Below, piece after piece: positions 1-7,671 of a stretch of DNA of 64,000 nucleotides. Every line of letters starts with the position of its first letter. Position 1 is the stretch's first letter. The translations under genes were made by a program, and so were the position numbers. The notes beneath the pieces were generated by a model. That model had not been told where the DNA came from, did no database searches, and saw only the letters and a program-made list of their open reading frames with translations. Source of the stretch: a bacterium (lineage in GTDB: Bacteria > Planctomycetota > Planctomycetia > Isosphaerales > Isosphaeraceae); the NCBI GenBank assembly GCA_016125085.1, contig WGMM01000016.1, positions 1 to 64,000 on the forward strand, in the 5' to 3' direction.

Positions 1-63
1 GTGCTTTTTGACCGCCGCCAGCTTGAAGTCACGCGTGAAGCTTCGTCTCTGTCGCTCGCTCAT
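1..63 (-). CDS. IS3-type transposase, N-terminal fragment at the window edge
   Basis: The complement reads from an ATG at 63 into the left edge of the window and gives MSERQRRSFTRDFKLAAVKK. That is the usual beginning of the helix-turn-helix protein (OrfA) of IS3-family elements, with the 'R-R-S-F-T-R-D-F-K-x-x-A-V' signature. A Shine-Dalgarno-like aggag lies about seven bases before the ATG on the complement. Only 21 codons are inside the window, so completeness, the second reading frame and activity cannot be judged. The element end would lie to the right, near position 113. Confidence 0.7.
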   Translation of the reverse strand, partial: MSERQRRSFTRDFKLAAVKKH

Positions 64-113
64 GGAAGAATCTCCTGTCGGTCCGTCGCTCTATCATGAC
101 GTAAGGAGATTCA
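64..113. mobile_element. Probable terminal segment of the IS3-type element
   Basis: Read on the complement, the bases between the transposase ATG and position 113 begin TGAATCTCCTTACG. IS3-family ends begin with TG and carry imperfect terminal repeats, so 113 is a plausible element boundary. The opposite end lies outside the window, so neither the inverted repeat nor a target-site duplication could be compared. The candidate boundary is four bases from the stop codon of the next gene. Confidence 0.45.
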
Positions 114-117
114 GTGT

Positions 118-732
118 CTACCGATCTTGGGGAGGGTCAACATGAAGCGTCGCTCTTCGAACTTCGGTAAGTTCCCTTACCTTTTCGGGAATAAGGGTCG
201 GTAATAATCGAACTTGAAAAGAACCGCGACTACGAGCTTCTAACTCACGATATTCGGATTGCTGCCAGGACATATCTTCAATCCAAGCCTTGATCGTAAA
301 TCCCAGAATGCTAGTATCCCTACTGTAATTTAAACTATAAAAGAGATCCACTACTACAAGTGGATAATTCTCCGAATCGAATAAGTGATACATTCCTGAT
401 GGAATCGAAGGCATTCGTACTTCGATATTTATTCGGAATGGTTTTCCGATAGTACCTAGAGTTCCTCTTGGTTCTTTCAACTTGCCCAACATTTCCTTAG
501 AACTTTCGGTTTGGCTAGAATCGCATTCTATTAATTCATTCCTAGATTGAATCTCATCATTTATTGCTTGTTGAAGGGCAATTTCTGATTTTTCAAGCTC
601 ATGTAGAATGTTGCTATCGGAACAGGCAACCATGGGTGAGTAAAATGCTTGACGCCACAGCCTTACTTGCTGTTCAGCCTCAATTCTATGGATTCTTTTC
701 TTGAGGACCTCAGAATCTTCCTCTCTTCGCAT
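118..732 (-). CDS. Hypothetical AT-rich protein, possibly cut by the IS
   Basis: A 204-residue reading frame with no signal peptide or membrane segment. Residues about 1-65 are rich in Glu, Gln, Arg and Lys and look helical (E-L-E-K-S-E-I-A-L-Q-Q-A). The second half is mixed beta-like sequence containing 'NYPLVVVDLFYSLNY'. I do not recognise a family. The gene is visibly richer in A and T than all its neighbours, which fits recent acquisition. Its stop codon is four bases from the probable IS end, so the natural C-terminus may have been lost. The start at 732 is the only good ATG, but the frame itself is only moderately supported. Confidence 0.5.
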   Translation of the reverse strand: MRREEDSEVLKKRIHRIEAEQQVRLWRQAFYSPMVACSDSNILHELEKSEIALQQAINDEIQSRNELIECDSSQTESSKEMLGKLKEPRGTLGTIGKPFRINIEVRMPSIPSGMYHLFDSENYPLVVVDLFYSLNYSRDTSILGFTIKAWIEDMSWQQSEYRELEARSRGSFQVRLLPTLIPEKVRELTEVRRATLHVDPPQDR

Positions 733-853
733 AACGATGCGACCTTTCTGAGTAACGCAGAATCAAGCATCAACTATGTGCAGATTCGAGCGTGCCATAT
801 GCATAGCATTCGTATCTTGTTCCAATGATCAATCTAGTAATCATCTCTATCCC

Positions 854-1210
854 TCACATCACCATCACGACCCCGTCCACCGTCCTAATGGCTGCATAAA
901 TCGCCATGACGTGATCCGACGACTGGGCCAGGACGTTGATCGACACCGAAGTGTGCCGGCCGCCGGCGGTTTCGCGTGAGGTGTATTCGATATCCGTCTC
1001 GGCCACCTCGGCACTGATTACGGCTGCTACCACGCGGGCGATGAAGTCGTTTTCCGTCGCCCCGATCACCTTGATGTGAAACTCGCACGGGAAGCTGTGC
1101 ACGGCGTCCAGCAGCTCCTGCGGCGTCGGCTGGGCAGGGTTCTGGTCCGTCGGCGGGGCCGGGACGATCGTCAGGTCGACTTCGGAGCTGTGGCCGTTTT
1201 GTTCGCTCAT
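854..1210 (-). CDS. DUF493 family protein (YbeD-like)
   Basis: 118 residues. After a variable acidic/Pro-rich leader of about 35 residues comes the DUF493 core: 'FPCEFHIKVIGATENDFIARV' (one residue beyond the window of citation omitted here) with the typical P-C-x-F-x-I-K-V-I-G signature, then 'SVSINVLAQSSDHVMAIYAAI' style beta-alpha-beta sequence ending in 'VDGVVMVM'. Family members are small ACT-like-fold proteins of unknown or regulatory function (E. coli YbeD). The leader is longer than in YbeD, and a later start is possible but no better ATG is seen. It lies downstream of a palindrome cluster and has no obvious operon partner. Confidence 0.85.
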   Translation of the reverse strand: MSEQNGHSSEVDLTIVPAPPTDQNPAQPTPQELLDAVHSFPCEFHIKVIGATENDFIARVVAAVISAEVAETDIEYTSRETAGGRHTSVSINVLAQSSDHVMAIYAAIRTVDGVVMVM

Positions 1211-1242
1211 GATGCTTCGCGGTGTCTTTGTAGGAAAGGGAT

Positions 1243-1281
1243 CGACGCCCTATGATTCGTTCCTTGAATCATAGGGCGTCG
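1243..1281. repeat. Perfect 16-bp inverted repeat with 7-base loop
   Basis: The arm CGACGCCCTATGATTC at 1243-1258 is exactly complementary to 1266-1281, with the loop GTTCCTT between them. It sits between the start of the DUF493 gene and the REP-like cluster. No T-run follows on either strand, so it is not a standard Rho-independent terminator. It is probably a member of a dispersed palindrome family or an mRNA hairpin. Confidence 0.7.
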
Positions 1282-1303
1282 CACGATGGTCATCAACCGA
1301 AAA

Positions 1304-1454
1304 GTAGGGCGGGCTTCAGCCCGCCAGTCCTCCGCGAATCCCCGTCCGTCTTCGATCACCTGAGTAGGGCGGGCTTTAGCCCGCCATTCCGGGCGACTTT
1401 GAGGGTCCGAGTATCGTTGTCGTGCCGAAGCTGTTGGGCTAAAGCCCAACCTAC
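1304..1454. repeat. Cluster of three REP-like 22-bp palindromes
   Basis: Three copies of a GTAGGGCGGGCTT-centred palindrome lie at 1304-1325 and 1364-1385 (same orientation) and 1433-1454 (opposite orientation, variant core GTTGGGCTAAAGCCCAAC). Each copy is an inverted repeat around GGGCTTTAGCCC or a close variant, with a GTAG/CTAC tail outside the hairpin on one side. The third copy supplies the TAG stop codon of the 1451-2983 gene. The same family recurs at 26007-26096. Confidence 0.85.
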
Positions 1455-2983
1455 TTCGTAAGGCGGATTTCGTATCGGAGATGGTTCTGAAGATCCACGC
1501 CCGGCATGCCTTCCGGCGGGCCGGCTTCGATCGTGGCCGTGGTCGCGTCGATACGGCGATAACGGACAGGCTTGCCCGTGAAGTGGTCCGTCAGGTTCGC
1601 AGGGTAACGGGTCAGGGTGTCGGTCGATTCGGGCAGTTCCGGATGATCGGCGGCATAATCCCGCAGCAACTCGATGAGCGAAACCACGTTGAGCTTCGTC
1701 TCGAGCCGGGCTTTTGTCAAAGTGATCGACATCGCGAATTTGTCGGGCAATTCGCTGTTGAACACATCGATTTCCTTGCCTTCGAATTCGAATTTCGGCA
1801 GTGAGACCAGATCCACGCCGTCGAGCGTGGTTTTCGATTGCCGCTCCCGGCCGATTTCACGAATCGCGACCCAGGAATCGAACGGGAACCAGCGGCCGTA
1901 GCGGCGCATCTGCGAAAGAAATATTTGCCGGTGAAAGATCGCACACACCTGGGCTTTCGTCATCGCGTTCAGTTCGGCTTCCGCGACGCCGGACTTCTTC
2001 AGGTTTTCCACCGCGAGCGGATGGAGTTTGTCGACGAAAGGCCGAACCGCGTCGATCCATTCAGGAGCGTTCGGGGCCTCGAAGAGAACGCCATCGACGA
2101 CGAACAGACGCATCTGGCTGAGGAAGAAATCCAGGGCGTCCTTTTCGGTCATGACAGTCTTGAGTTCCGCGGCGGAGTGGCTGCCGATGCCGTTTTCGTA
2201 CATCAGCAACTCACCCTCCAGGAGTTTGTCGGTGTGCAGAAGGGGCCGCGGCAACTGCGTCAGGGGCCAATACAAATTCATCGTGTCCGGTCGCGAGACC
2301 CAGTCGTGCATCGAGGCGACCGTTTCGTTGGCCATCGCGGCCGCAATGAGCAAATTGATGTTGCCGTACTGGGCCGAAAGGTGCCGCGGGGCCGCCAGGC
2401 CGGCCCGGATCATGTCGAGGGCCGTGTCATAACGCTTCTTGAGGATCTCGGAGCGGGTGAACAGGCGGAGATCCCGGTTCGTCTGGCGTAAGGCCGAGAT
2501 TTCGCCCAGCAGTGTGTTCGCCCCGCCTTTTTTGACCCGTTCCAGGTAGCCCATGTCGGCATAGGTCTTGCGCGAGCCATCGATCATGAGATACACCGCA
2601 GCGCCGCCGCCGCGCAATTCATCGGGTTTCAATTCGTCGAGCGGCATTTCCAGCCACTTGACCTTTTTCTCTTCCAGTTCGCGTGTCCATTGCCGCACGC
2701 CGGAGTATTCGTAAGACATGCCCCGGAAGTAGTCGAGCATGGCATTTCCGCTGGACATTTCGGCGCAGGGGGGCAGGAGGGGCTTTTCGAGATCTTTCGC
2801 CTCGATCGCCTTCGGGTGGATCGTGATGCGGATGACTTTGTCAGCCGGCGACGGCTGGGCCGGTTTCGCTTTCTCAAGTTGTTCCGGTTTTTTCGCCGGT
2901 TCCTGGGCTGCAGTTCTGGCGGCAAGGCCTTGCACAAAAAGGCATGTCAGCAGGATGAATTTCGAAGCGCGTACAGGGGGCAT
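1451..2983 (-). CDS. Hypothetical exported protein
   Basis: 510 residues. The start at 2983 is fixed by a strong GGAGG four bases upstream. Residues 1-26 form a signal peptide (hydrophobic 'FILLTCLFVQGLAA' followed by 'RTAAQ'), then comes a Lys/Pro/Glu-rich linker up to about residue 50. The remainder is a mostly alpha-helical globular region without a motif I can assign. No catalytic signature or membrane anchor is visible, so it is probably periplasmic or extracellular. The terminal codon and stop overlap a REP-like palindrome. It is separated by about 70 bases from the sigma-factor pair upstream and could be cotranscribed with it. Confidence 0.75.
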   Translation of the reverse strand: MPPVRASKFILLTCLFVQGLAARTAAQEPAKKPEQLEKAKPAQPSPADKVIRITIHPKAIEAKDLEKPLLPPCAEMSSGNAMLDYFRGMSYEYSGVRQWTRELEEKKVKWLEMPLDELKPDELRGGGAAVYLMIDGSRKTYADMGYLERVKKGGANTLLGEISALRQTNRDLRLFTRSEILKKRYDTALDMIRAGLAAPRHLSAQYGNINLLIAAAMANETVASMHDWVSRPDTMNLYWPLTQLPRPLLHTDKLLEGELLMYENGIGSHSAAELKTVMTEKDALDFFLSQMRLFVVDGVLFEAPNAPEWIDAVRPFVDKLHPLAVENLKKSGVAEAELNAMTKAQVCAIFHRQIFLSQMRRYGRWFPFDSWVAIREIGRERQSKTTLDGVDLVSLPKFEFEGKEIDVFNSELPDKFAMSITLTKARLETKLNVVSLIELLRDYAADHPELPESTDTLTRYPANLTDHFTGKPVRYRRIDATTATIEAGPPEGMPGVDLQNHLRYEIRLTK

Positions 2984-3051
2984 GGTTCACCTCCAAAAGA
3001 GTGAAGTTGGAATTCGATTTCGAATCGGTTCGGAATTGTGTCAGGACGGAT

Positions 3052-3567
3052 TCAGCCGGAAGCGGTCGCCGGCTCGGCCAGAAGTTCCTGCATCCAGCGC
3101 TGCCGGTTCCAGGGGCCTTCCGTGTTCTCCGGCTCGTTCCGGTCATTGTCGTTTTGCGAATCAGTGCGACTTTCCTGCGGGTCTGCAAATCGGCCATCGC
3201 CGCGAACGGCGGCCTCGTAGCGGGCGAGTGAGCGGATTTCGTCGACGGTCCAGGTTTTCGGTGAAACCGGTTCGCCCGACGATTTAGAATTCGAACCGGA
3301 TTCGCCCGAATCGGTCCGAACGACCGCTCCATTCGAAACCGCCGATTTCGAACGCTCCAGCCAGGTCGTACCCGCCCAGACCGCCAGGCACGCGGCCGAG
3401 GCATAGGCGAACATGGCCTTGCGGGCTTCTTTACGGCCTTGCATTCGTCCCAGCTCGAATTGCAGCCGGGCCTGGACGAAATCGGGAACTTCAGCCGGTC
3501 GCACCGATTGCAATTGCCCTTCCAGCTGAGCGAAATCGCCGGATTCTGTGCTGCGTTCGTCGTTCAT
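3052..3567 (-). CDS. Probable membrane-anchored anti-sigma partner
   Basis: 171 residues starting at 3567, where ATG and the stop of the upstream sigma-factor gene overlap as ATGA. Such coupling is the usual arrangement of ECF sigma factors and their anti-sigma factors. The protein has a charged cytoplasmic part (about 1-50), one hydrophobic segment near residues 52-70 ('AMFAYASAACLAVWAGTTWL') and a polar, Ser/Glu/Asn-rich outer part. No zinc-binding H-x3-C-x2-C anti-sigma motif is visible, so the assignment rests on position and topology and not on sequence family. Confidence 0.6.
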   Translation of the reverse strand: MNDERSTESGDFAQLEGQLQSVRPAEVPDFVQARLQFELGRMQGRKEARKAMFAYASAACLAVWAGTTWLERSKSAVSNGAVVRTDSGESGSNSKSSGEPVSPKTWTVDEIRSLARYEAAVRGDGRFADPQESRTDSQNDNDRNEPENTEGPWNRQRWMQELLAEPATASG

Positions 3568-4040
3568 CGCGTGATTCCCATGATTTCCTGCAGCCGGTTC
3601 AGGGCTTCCTGATATCTTCGCCAGGCGGTGGCGGCGGAGATTCCGGTGGCTTCGCCGATCTTTTCGAAATTCGTGCCGCCCCACAGGTGGGCGACGACGA
3701 TCTCGGCCAGTTCCGGTTCGAGCGTGTCGAGCGCTTCGGCCACGAGCCTGGCATCGAGCTTCGCGGCCGGGTCCGCTTCGACACTGGCCGGCTTCGATTC
3801 GGCGAACATGCGTTCGTCGAACCGGCGTTTTTTGTCCTTGCGGGCTGCCTTCACGGCCAGCCTGCGGGTGACGACATAGAGCCAGGCCCCCGGGTCGTCG
3901 GGCATCGTTCGCCGGGCGGCGAGCTGCAGGAAGGCTTCCTGCAGGATGTCGTCGGCCTGATCGCCCACCCACGATGCCGCCACCAGCCGCAAGTGCGGCC
4001 CGGCGGTCGTCAGCAGGTGATGCAGGTCATTCGGCGTCAT
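3564..4040 (-). CDS. RNA polymerase sigma-70 family factor, ECF type
   Basis: 158 residues, short even for an ECF factor. Region 2 is seen around residues 25-75 ('ADDILQEAFLQLAARR', 'PGAWLYVVTRRLAVKAAR') and region 4 around 100-155 ('LEPELAEIVVAHLWGGTNFE' then 'IGEATGISAATAWRRYQEAL'), which is a helix-turn-helix for -35 recognition. It presumably directs RNA polymerase to a small envelope or stress regulon. Its stop overlaps the start of the membrane-anchored partner. No clear Shine-Dalgarno precedes the ATG at 4040. Confidence 0.85.
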   Translation of the reverse strand: MTPNDLHHLLTTAGPHLRLVAASWVGDQADDILQEAFLQLAARRTMPDDPGAWLYVVTRRLAVKAARKDKKRRFDERMFAESKPASVEADPAAKLDARLVAEALDTLEPELAEIVVAHLWGGTNFEKIGEATGISAATAWRRYQEALNRLQEIMGITR

Positions 4041-4227
4041 CGTGGGAATAGTGCCAGGCCGGGCGTTTCCGTTTCGAAATTTTCGGAAAATTGGTCCGGT
4101 CTGCCAGAATCAGCTGCCGGGGATGCGAACCCGGTGAAGTCGCCCACTGTTCTGGCGGCACGGGTTCGCCTATAGTGGACGGGAGAGTCTTTTTTGCAGG
4201 AACTTGCAGCACAGACGGGAGAAACCC

Positions 4228-4929
4228 ATGAGCGGCCCCCAGGACAATTCAGGAGCGGAATCGACGGCTTCCGAGCTGATCGACCAGATTCGCACTCAGG
4301 CCCAGTCGATCATCGGCGAAGGCGGCGACGTTCGTGAGAACGTCAAGCGGCTGGTGGCCCAGGCGGCCGAACAGGCCCAGCAAAGCGGCCAGGGGCTCGC
4401 CGGGCTGGCTCAATCGATCATGGAAACGGCGGTCGAAACGGTCAACAAGTCGCTGCCGGAAAATCCGAACAGCACGCTGCGTCAGGTGATCGACGGCCTC
4501 GGCGACGGTCTCGCGCAAGCGGCCCTGGCGACCAAGATGGCCGTGAGCGAATCGGTGGCCAACAGCAAGTCATTCGCGAACGAAGACTTGCAGAAGGTCG
4601 TGGGTGACGTGAAGACGCTCAAGGAGATGTACCTGCAGACGATGACGGACGCTCTGGGCAAGCTCAAGAACCTGACGGCGAGTCAGGTGAGCGACTTGCA
4701 GTCGCATGCGGCGAATGCCCAGCAGTCGATCCTGCCGGCCTTGCAGTCGGCATTCGAGGCAGCCTATAACCACCCGGTCGAGCTGGGCAAGGAATCTGTG
4801 CAGACCGGCCTGGAGATTTCGAAGCAATCGGTCGGCGGGCTGTTCGCGGCGGTCGGCAAACTGCTTCAGGATGCGGGCCAGAAGCTGCAGGAAACCGCCG
4901 AGGCCGCGAAGGAAGAAAAGAAGCCCTGA
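4228..4929 (+). CDS. Phasin-like amphipathic helical protein
   Basis: 233 residues when started at the ATG at 4228, which has GGGAG just upstream; an in-frame ATG at 4204 lacks this. The whole protein is predicted alpha-helical, with Ala/Gln/Glu/Lys heptad-like stretches ('RLVAQAAEQAQQSGQGLAGL', 'NEDLQKVVGDVKTLKEMYL', 'KLLQDAGQKLQETAEAAKE'), no cysteine and no signal peptide. This composition is typical of phasin-like granule-associated or membrane-surface proteins. A planctomycete family of unknown function is equally possible. It stands alone, divergent from the sigma-factor operon. Confidence 0.65.
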   Translation: MSGPQDNSGAESTASELIDQIRTQAQSIIGEGGDVRENVKRLVAQAAEQAQQSGQGLAGLAQSIMETAVETVNKSLPENPNSTLRQVIDGLGDGLAQAALATKMAVSESVANSKSFANEDLQKVVGDVKTLKEMYLQTMTDALGKLKNLTASQVSDLQSHAANAQQSILPALQSAFEAAYNHPVELGKESVQTGLEISKQSVGGLFAAVGKLLQDAGQKLQETAEAAKEEKKP

Positions 4930-5310
4930 TTTACGGCGAGGATCGACGCAAGTCGTCCGAGTCATGACTGAAGCTGAATCCGGGGTGTGCATTACGAACT
5001 GCCGCCCCGGAGTTTCTGATCGAAATGTCGAATTCCTGACTTTCGAGTCTCATATGTTAAGTTCTTCATTCCTATTTCCGAATATTCATGACGACAGCTA
5101 AGCACATCAACGGATCCAGTACAGATGCCCCTGTGGAACGATCAGGAATCGACCTGGCTTCGATGACATGACCGCTGCGAAGCGGCAGCGAATTCGCCTG
5201 AACCATCCCGAGACCGGCGAATCGGTCTGCTGACGATGCGTCATTCGCGTAAGGATGCGCGAACATCGAACTTCGAACACCATGTGGCGAGTAAGGAGAG
5301 ACTCGTTCCC
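4930..5310. other. Intergenic region without a recognised gene
   Basis: About 380 bases between the phasin-like gene and the beta-barrel gene. A short AT-rich patch lies near 5040-5095 and could hold the promoter of the downstream gene, but no convincing -35/-10 pair was found. No RNA gene was recognised. Confidence 0.4.
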
Positions 5311-6336
5311 ATGATTTTGAGCCATTTTATCCTGTCCATGGCCATGACTGGCCAGGTGATTCCCGCCCCCGTCACCCCCGCCCCGGTTCCTGCCGGCGTG
5401 GCGACTTTCGACGGCACCGCTCCGGAATTCGCCGATATCGCACTTCCGGCGGCTCCGGCACCGGCAGAAGGTTTTACCGGCTTCGTCCCCGCGGGCGAAG
5501 TGCCGATGGATTCGCCCCTGGGCACGGCACGGGCCGCATTCCAGAGCGACCATGAATTCGACGGCTTCACAGGGCCATTGTCGAACCCCGTTCAGTTCAA
5601 AGATCCCCGGTCACTGACCGAAGCACGTCTGATCTTCATGCAGAACTGGACACGTCCGAGCACGCCCGTGATCGGCCAGTCATCGATGCAGGTCTACGCA
5701 CTGCAGCTGCGTCTTGCCCTGACCGAACGGCTGCAAATTTTCGCCGACAAGGACGGTATCGTTCGACTTTCTCCGAAAGGCACGACATCCACGACCGGTC
5801 TGGCCAATATCGCCGCCGGTGCCAAGTATGTGTTCCTGCGGAATGTCGAGACCCAGACGCTCGGCTCGCTGGCTGTGCAGTACGAAGCTCCTACCGGATA
5901 CGCCAATATCTTCCAGAATCAGGGCTCCGGCCTTCTGGGCATCTGGGGTATCTTCGGCCAGGAATTCGGCGACGGCTGGCACGGGATCTTGCAGATCGGC
6001 CAGAACCTGCGCATGAACAAGATCGATTCGGGCTACTTCATGACGAGTGCCCACATCGACAAACGCTTCGGCAAGTTCACGCCGTTCTACGAAGCCAACT
6101 GGTTCTACTACAACCAGACCGGCACATTCCTGCCGACGCTCAACACCGAAGGCGGCGGCCTGCTGAACGTGGGTGCCGGCAAGGTGATGGGCCTGAACTA
6201 TGTGACCAACGCCATCGGCTTCAAATATGACCTGACGCCGAACGCCGAGCTGGGCGTGGGCTATGAATTCCAGCTTTCGGACAGGGCCATGCTCCTGGGC
6301 AACATGGTGCATGCCCAGCTGATCCTGCGATATTGA
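5311..6336 (+). CDS. Probable outer-membrane beta-barrel protein
   Basis: 341 residues from the ATG at 5311, which follows AAGGAG about 13 bases upstream; an earlier in-frame ATG at 5236 would add an unlikely leader. The N-terminus is short and hydrophobic, followed by a Pro/Ala-rich stretch (residues about 12-60). The rest alternates hydrophobic and polar residues in strands ending in aromatic residues ('SLAVQYEAPTGYANIF', 'FTPFYEANWFYYNQTG', 'GVGYEFQLSDRAML'). The last residue is Tyr ('QLILRY'), as in many outer-membrane proteins. The substrate is unknown. A bidirectional terminator follows. Confidence 0.7.
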   Translation: MILSHFILSMAMTGQVIPAPVTPAPVPAGVATFDGTAPEFADIALPAAPAPAEGFTGFVPAGEVPMDSPLGTARAAFQSDHEFDGFTGPLSNPVQFKDPRSLTEARLIFMQNWTRPSTPVIGQSSMQVYALQLRLALTERLQIFADKDGIVRLSPKGTTSTTGLANIAAGAKYVFLRNVETQTLGSLAVQYEAPTGYANIFQNQGSGLLGIWGIFGQEFGDGWHGILQIGQNLRMNKIDSGYFMTSAHIDKRFGKFTPFYEANWFYYNQTGTFLPTLNTEGGGLLNVGAGKVMGLNYVTNAIGFKYDLTPNAELGVGYEFQLSDRAMLLGNMVHAQLILRY

Positions 6337-6369
6337 TCCGACTGCGGCGAGCCCCGCGAAGTCGAAACG

Positions 6370-6408
6370 AAACCGCCCGGAGCGAAGTCTCGCCCGGGCG
6401 GTTTTCGT
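6370..6408 (+). terminator. Rho-independent terminator between convergent genes
   Basis: AAACCGCCCGG at 6370-6380 pairs with CCGGGCGGTTT at 6394-6404, and the plus strand continues with T residues (GGTTTTCG). It lies after the beta-barrel gene and before the 3' end of the convergent thioredoxin-fold gene. It may also stop transcription from the other side, although the complement has only a short T-run. Confidence 0.85.
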
Positions 6409-6462
6409 CGATGTCAATTACCGAATATTGAGCGATGCCGAAGCTGAGCGCTGCGACCAGCC

Positions 6463-7533
6463 TTACTGGCACACTTCCTTGATGGCTTCGAAGAGGGCAT
6501 TCGGCGAGCGGTCGACGTGGCGGACGACACCGGTCTTGTCGATCAGCATGTTGGAAGGCAGAAAGCGCACGCCGAGCTGCTCGGCATAGTCCGTCTTGCC
6601 TTCCTCGCAGATCAGGCTCTTCCAGAGCAGGTTCCGTTCGATCATGAATCGGCGCACTTCGACGGCGAGATCCTCGGGGGCTTCGCCATCCTCACGCAGC
6701 CGGTCGACGTTGATCGTGACCACTTCCAGGCCTTTTTCCTTGTATTCTTCCGTGATGGCGACCAGTTCGTCGATCTGGTCCTGGCTGATTTCGTCCCAGG
6801 TGGCCCAGAATACGATCAGGACAGGCTTGCCCTTGTAGGTGGCCAGGTCGAAGGGCCGGCCATCCACGTCCGCACCCTTGATGTCCGGGGCAGGTTTTCC
6901 GACTCGCGAAAGGGATTTTTTCTCGCCGTTGAGGTAATCCTGGATTTCTTCCGAGTTCGATTCGCCCAGGATCAGGTCGATGGCCTTGTTCGCCATGTCG
7001 TACTTGCCGGCGTCGACGATCGTGCGCAGGTAAATTTCGACCAGGCTCAGGCGCAGGTGCTCGGGGATCTGGTCTGCGGCCTCGGCATTGTCTTTCACTT
7101 TGGCGAACAGCTTGCGGACGCTCTCGATCGACTGGTCAATCGCACCGCGGCGTGCTTCCGCGATGATGTGCGTCACTTCGGCCATGAACCGGATGTCCAG
7201 CGGCAGATTCTCTTTCGCCAGCAGTTGATTGGACCTTGCCTCGGCCTTAAGGAAGAGGTCTTCGGCCACGATCGTTTCGAAGTAGTAACGCCAGAGTCCG
7301 TCGGCTTCTTCGCCCGTCTTCTTATCCGCGAGAGCCGCGATCCTGTCCAGCCGTTTCAGCTCCACGGCCTGAAGTTCTTTGGCGTATTCCTCTTCGATCG
7401 CATCCAGCGTATCCGGCTCGGTCTTGGGGGCGTCCTGGGCGGCGAGCCGGGCCGACGTTCCGACGATGCACAGGCAAAGCAAGCCGATGCCGGCCAGACG
7501 TCTCAGGGAACCGAATGGGTCGAACCTACGCAT
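6463..7533 (-). CDS. Exported TlpA-like thioredoxin-fold protein lacking CxxC
   Basis: 356 residues from the ATG at 7533, preceded by GGAGAG. Residues 1-33 are a signal peptide ('LAGIGLLCLCIVGTSARLAA'). Residues about 35-200 are a helical region. Residues about 215-355 are an AhpC/TSA-TlpA thioredoxin fold ('GKPAPDIKGADVDGRPFDLA', 'KGKPVLIVFWATWDEISQDQ', 'GVRFLPSNMLIDKTGVVRHV'). In active members FWATW is followed by C-x-x-C; here it reads D-E-I-S, so the redox cysteines are absent and normal thiol-disulphide activity is unlikely. The cis-Pro loop is retained. It is probably a periplasmic binding or scaffold protein. It is convergent with the barrel gene and upstream of no obvious partner. 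Confidence 0.85.
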   Translation of the reverse strand: MRRFDPFGSLRRLAGIGLLCLCIVGTSARLAAQDAPKTEPDTLDAIEEEYAKELQAVELKRLDRIAALADKKTGEEADGLWRYYFETIVAEDLFLKAEARSNQLLAKENLPLDIRFMAEVTHIIAEARRGAIDQSIESVRKLFAKVKDNAEAADQIPEHLRLSLVEIYLRTIVDAGKYDMANKAIDLILGESNSEEIQDYLNGEKKSLSRVGKPAPDIKGADVDGRPFDLATYKGKPVLIVFWATWDEISQDQIDELVAITEEYKEKGLEVVTINVDRLREDGEAPEDLAVEVRRFMIERNLLWKSLICEEGKTDYAEQLGVRFLPSNMLIDKTGVVRHVDRSPNALFEAIKEVCQ

Positions 7534-7671
7534 GCGAGTACTCTCCGCCGTGTCGGTGAACGGACCGGGCAGGGGCTTCGATACGGAAACGAACCGCGAT
7601 CGAGCCCCTTCCAATGCATTCACATTACCAGAATTCGATCGATTCGAAGAGTGGGATGCATGGCGGCCGGC

